Assembly: GCA_000825765.1 (NCBI GenBank)
Contig: CDGH01000060.1
Span: forward strand, 1 to 61,029
DNA length: 61,029 nt
Source of the DNA: Ehrlichia minasensis
Lineage (GTDB): Bacteria; Pseudomonadota; Alphaproteobacteria; Rickettsiales; Anaplasmataceae
Direction of reading: 5' to 3'
The position numbers were made by a program, and so were the translations under genes. Under the pieces are notes generated by a model, which saw only the letters and a list, made by a program, of their open reading frames with translations, made no database searches and had not been told where the DNA came from. This document shows positions 59,500-61,029 of the stretch, in pieces. Numbering within the stretch: the stretch's first letter is position 1; every line of letters begins with the position of its first letter.

Positions 59500-60684
59500 A
59501 TGTTAAAGTCTAATGATTTTGCTTTTCGTGATATGAAAAAAATACAAGATTTTAGTTGTAGTGGTAAGACAGTATTACTACGTGCAGACTTAAATGTACC
59601 AGTGGATAATGGTGTAGTATTAGATGATACTAGGATTGTTAGATTGACTACAACTATTAAGTACTTATTAAGTAATGATGCAAAAATTGTAATAATGTCG
59701 CATTATGGGCGCCCTAAATCCTATGATAAAGAATTTTCTTTGAAATTTTTGATTGAGTACCTAAATAAAATATTTACAACAAATGTAATGTTTATAGATG
59801 GTGTAATTGGGGATTATGTGGAACAAACTATACAATCTGCACCATTAGGTTCAATATTATTACTGGAAAATTTGAGATTTTATGCAGAAGAAGAAACAAA
59901 TGATTTAACATTTGCTAAACAGCTTGCTTTGTTGGCTGATATATATGTTAATGATGCTTTTTCTTGTTTACATCGTAAACATGCATCTATAGATGCAATC
60001 ACTAGATTAATTCCTTCTTTTATTGGTTTTAATTTTCAGGAAGAAATGAAGTACTTGAATTGTGTTGTTTCGAATAGTGAGAAACCAGTTGCAGTTATAG
60101 TTGGTGGCTCAAAAATATCAACAAAAATTCACATGTTAAAAAATCTGACTAAAAAGGTGGATTTTTTGATAGTGGGTGGAGCTATTGCAAATAATTTTTT
60201 GCTCTCACAGGGTCTGAAAATAGGGAGATCGTTGTATGAAGAGTTAGAGAAGGATCTTGTAAAGGAAATTATGGATCTTGCTAAAAGACATGAGTGTAAA
60301 ATTATTCTTCCTGTTGATTATGTAGTAGCTAAGAATTCTATTTATGGGAAAAGTACAATAAAAGATGATGATACTATAGAATCTGATGATGTAATATTAG
60401 ATATAGGCCCCCAAACTATTAATATGGTTAATGCAACAGTAAGTAAGTGTAGAACGATTTTATGGAATGGTCCATGTGGGATGTTTGAAAAAGAACCTTT
60501 TTCAAAAGGAACATTTAGTATTGCAAACTTATTAGCAAAATTAACTACAGCAGGTAAACTTAAAAGTATTGTTGGTGGTGGTGATAGTATATGTGCAATC
60601 AAGTTATCTGGTCTTTCAAATGATGACTTTACTTATATTTCAACGGGTGGAGGTGCATTGCTACATTTTCTGAGTATTGCATAA
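59500..60684 (+). CDS. pgk: Phosphoglycerate kinase
   Basis: Interconverts 1,3-bisphosphoglycerate and 3-phosphoglycerate. It shows VLLRADLNVPVDNG, MSHYGRP, LLENLRFYAEE, VNDAFSCLHRKHAS, VGGSKISTKI, LWNGPCGMFE and the nucleotide loop VGGGDS with TGGGALLHFLS. I prefer ATG 59500, 8 bp after AAGG, over the TTG at 59479. With gapA it covers two consecutive triose-phosphate steps. The last 80 bp are the first copy of a 208-bp tandem repeat that continues past the gene. Confidence 0.97.
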   Translation: MLKSNDFAFRDMKKIQDFSCSGKTVLLRADLNVPVDNGVVLDDTRIVRLTTTIKYLLSNDAKIVIMSHYGRPKSYDKEFSLKFLIEYLNKIFTTNVMFIDGVIGDYVEQTIQSAPLGSILLLENLRFYAEEETNDLTFAKQLALLADIYVNDAFSCLHRKHASIDAITRLIPSFIGFNFQEEMKYLNCVVSNSEKPVAVIVGGSKISTKIHMLKNLTKKVDFLIVGGAIANNFLLSQGLKIGRSLYEELEKDLVKEIMDLAKRHECKIILPVDYVVAKNSIYGKSTIKDDDTIESDDVILDIGPQTINMVNATVSKCRTILWNGPCGMFEKEPFSKGTFSIANLLAKLTTAGKLKSIVGGGDSICAIKLSGLSNDDFTYISTGGGALLHFLSIA

Positions 60685-61029
60685 TAAAATATTTAATTAT
60701 ATGCATGTGAAATGTGATATGGATAAAAAATATCTAATAGCGACTCAATATTACTATACTATTTAAAATTAACAAAAAATATTACTGTAAGTAAATTGTA
60801 CGCTTAATGGATTTACTGGTTGTTCAAATGAAAACTTTACTTATGTTTCAATGATAAGCAATTCTTGACTAAATTTTCTGAGTATTAAGTAATAAAATGT
60901 TTAATTATATGCGTGTGAAATGTGATATGGATAAAAAATATCTAATAGCGATTCAATATTACTATACTATTTAAAATTAACAAAAAATATTACTGTAAGT
61001 AAATTGTACGCTTAATGGATTTACTGGTT
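60603..61029 (+). repeat. 208-bp tandem repeat seeded by the 3' end of pgk
   Basis: Unit 1 is 60603-60810 (the pgk tail plus spacer), unit 2 is 60811-61018, and a third begins at 61019 and runs off the window. The non-coding halves are nearly identical (for example GCTTAATGGATTTACTGG at both junctions). The gene-derived half of unit 2 has lost its reading frame through substitutions and small changes. No gene is present in 60685-61029. Confidence 0.9.

Overview
This 61-kb window is chromosomal DNA from an obligate intracellular alphaproteobacterium of the genus Ehrlichia (Rickettsiales, Anaplasmataceae), most likely from the E. canis side of the genus. Evidence: very AT-rich sequence with long gene-poor spacers; single-copy housekeeping genes; a split type IV secretion locus (virB8-virB9-virB10-virB11-virD4) behind ribA; and, beside virD4 and a ferredoxin gene, a tandem-repeat acidic protein whose 36-residue repeat resembles the TRP120/TRP140 family of E. 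chaffeensis and E. canis. The species call is inference.

Layout, left half. 0-6.5 kb: the tail of a Gln/Glu-rich repeat protein, secA, and a cluster of small paralogous lineage-specific proteins (two apparently intact, one decayed). 6.5-12.6 kb: ftsZ, an EVE-domain gene, ybeY, a spacer with a decaying array of parS sites, parA, parB, and rimM-trmD-rplS. 12.8-19 kb: cinA/pncC, thrS-infC, a 1.7-kb empty spacer, tsaE and a BAX-inhibitor-like membrane protein. 19-28 kb: a multi-pass membrane protein, gapA, elbB, proC, 4.5S RNA, dnaX-ybaB, asd, metK. 28.5-40 kb: tRNA-Arg(UCU), a ubiquinone-type hydroxylase, tRNA-Gln(UUG), glyQ-glyS, dnaJ, nadC, plsY, ruvC, coxC, hemE.

Centre. The 390-bp spacer between hemE and a CorC/TlyC-like CBS gene (39.8-40.2 kb) carries several DnaA-box-like 9-mers, one perfect. 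It matches the hemE/COG1253 position proposed as the replication origin in Wolbachia and relatives. Base skew in spacers also changes side around here (C over G to the left, G over C to the right, by hand count of a few lines). The parS array lies about 31 kb from it, so the window appears to cover the chromosome's origin and partition domain.

Right half. Beside the origin are a phage/GTA-type prohead protease and portal protein, then bioC-nadA, ferredoxin, the TRP-like antigen, and the ribA-virB8-B9-B10-B11-D4 locus. VirD4 has a very long polyglutamate tail, and VirB10 has a Lys/Asp-rich insertion where the surface loop should be. After tRNA-Leu(GAG) come a TPR-methyltransferase fusion, a small membrane protein, dapF, a short unknown gene, and pgk. 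A 208-bp tandem repeat that copies the 3' end of pgk runs off the window end.

A recurring theme is duplication of gene tails into the following spacer (ybeY, asd, pgk). At ybeY this has multiplied a chromosome-partition site.
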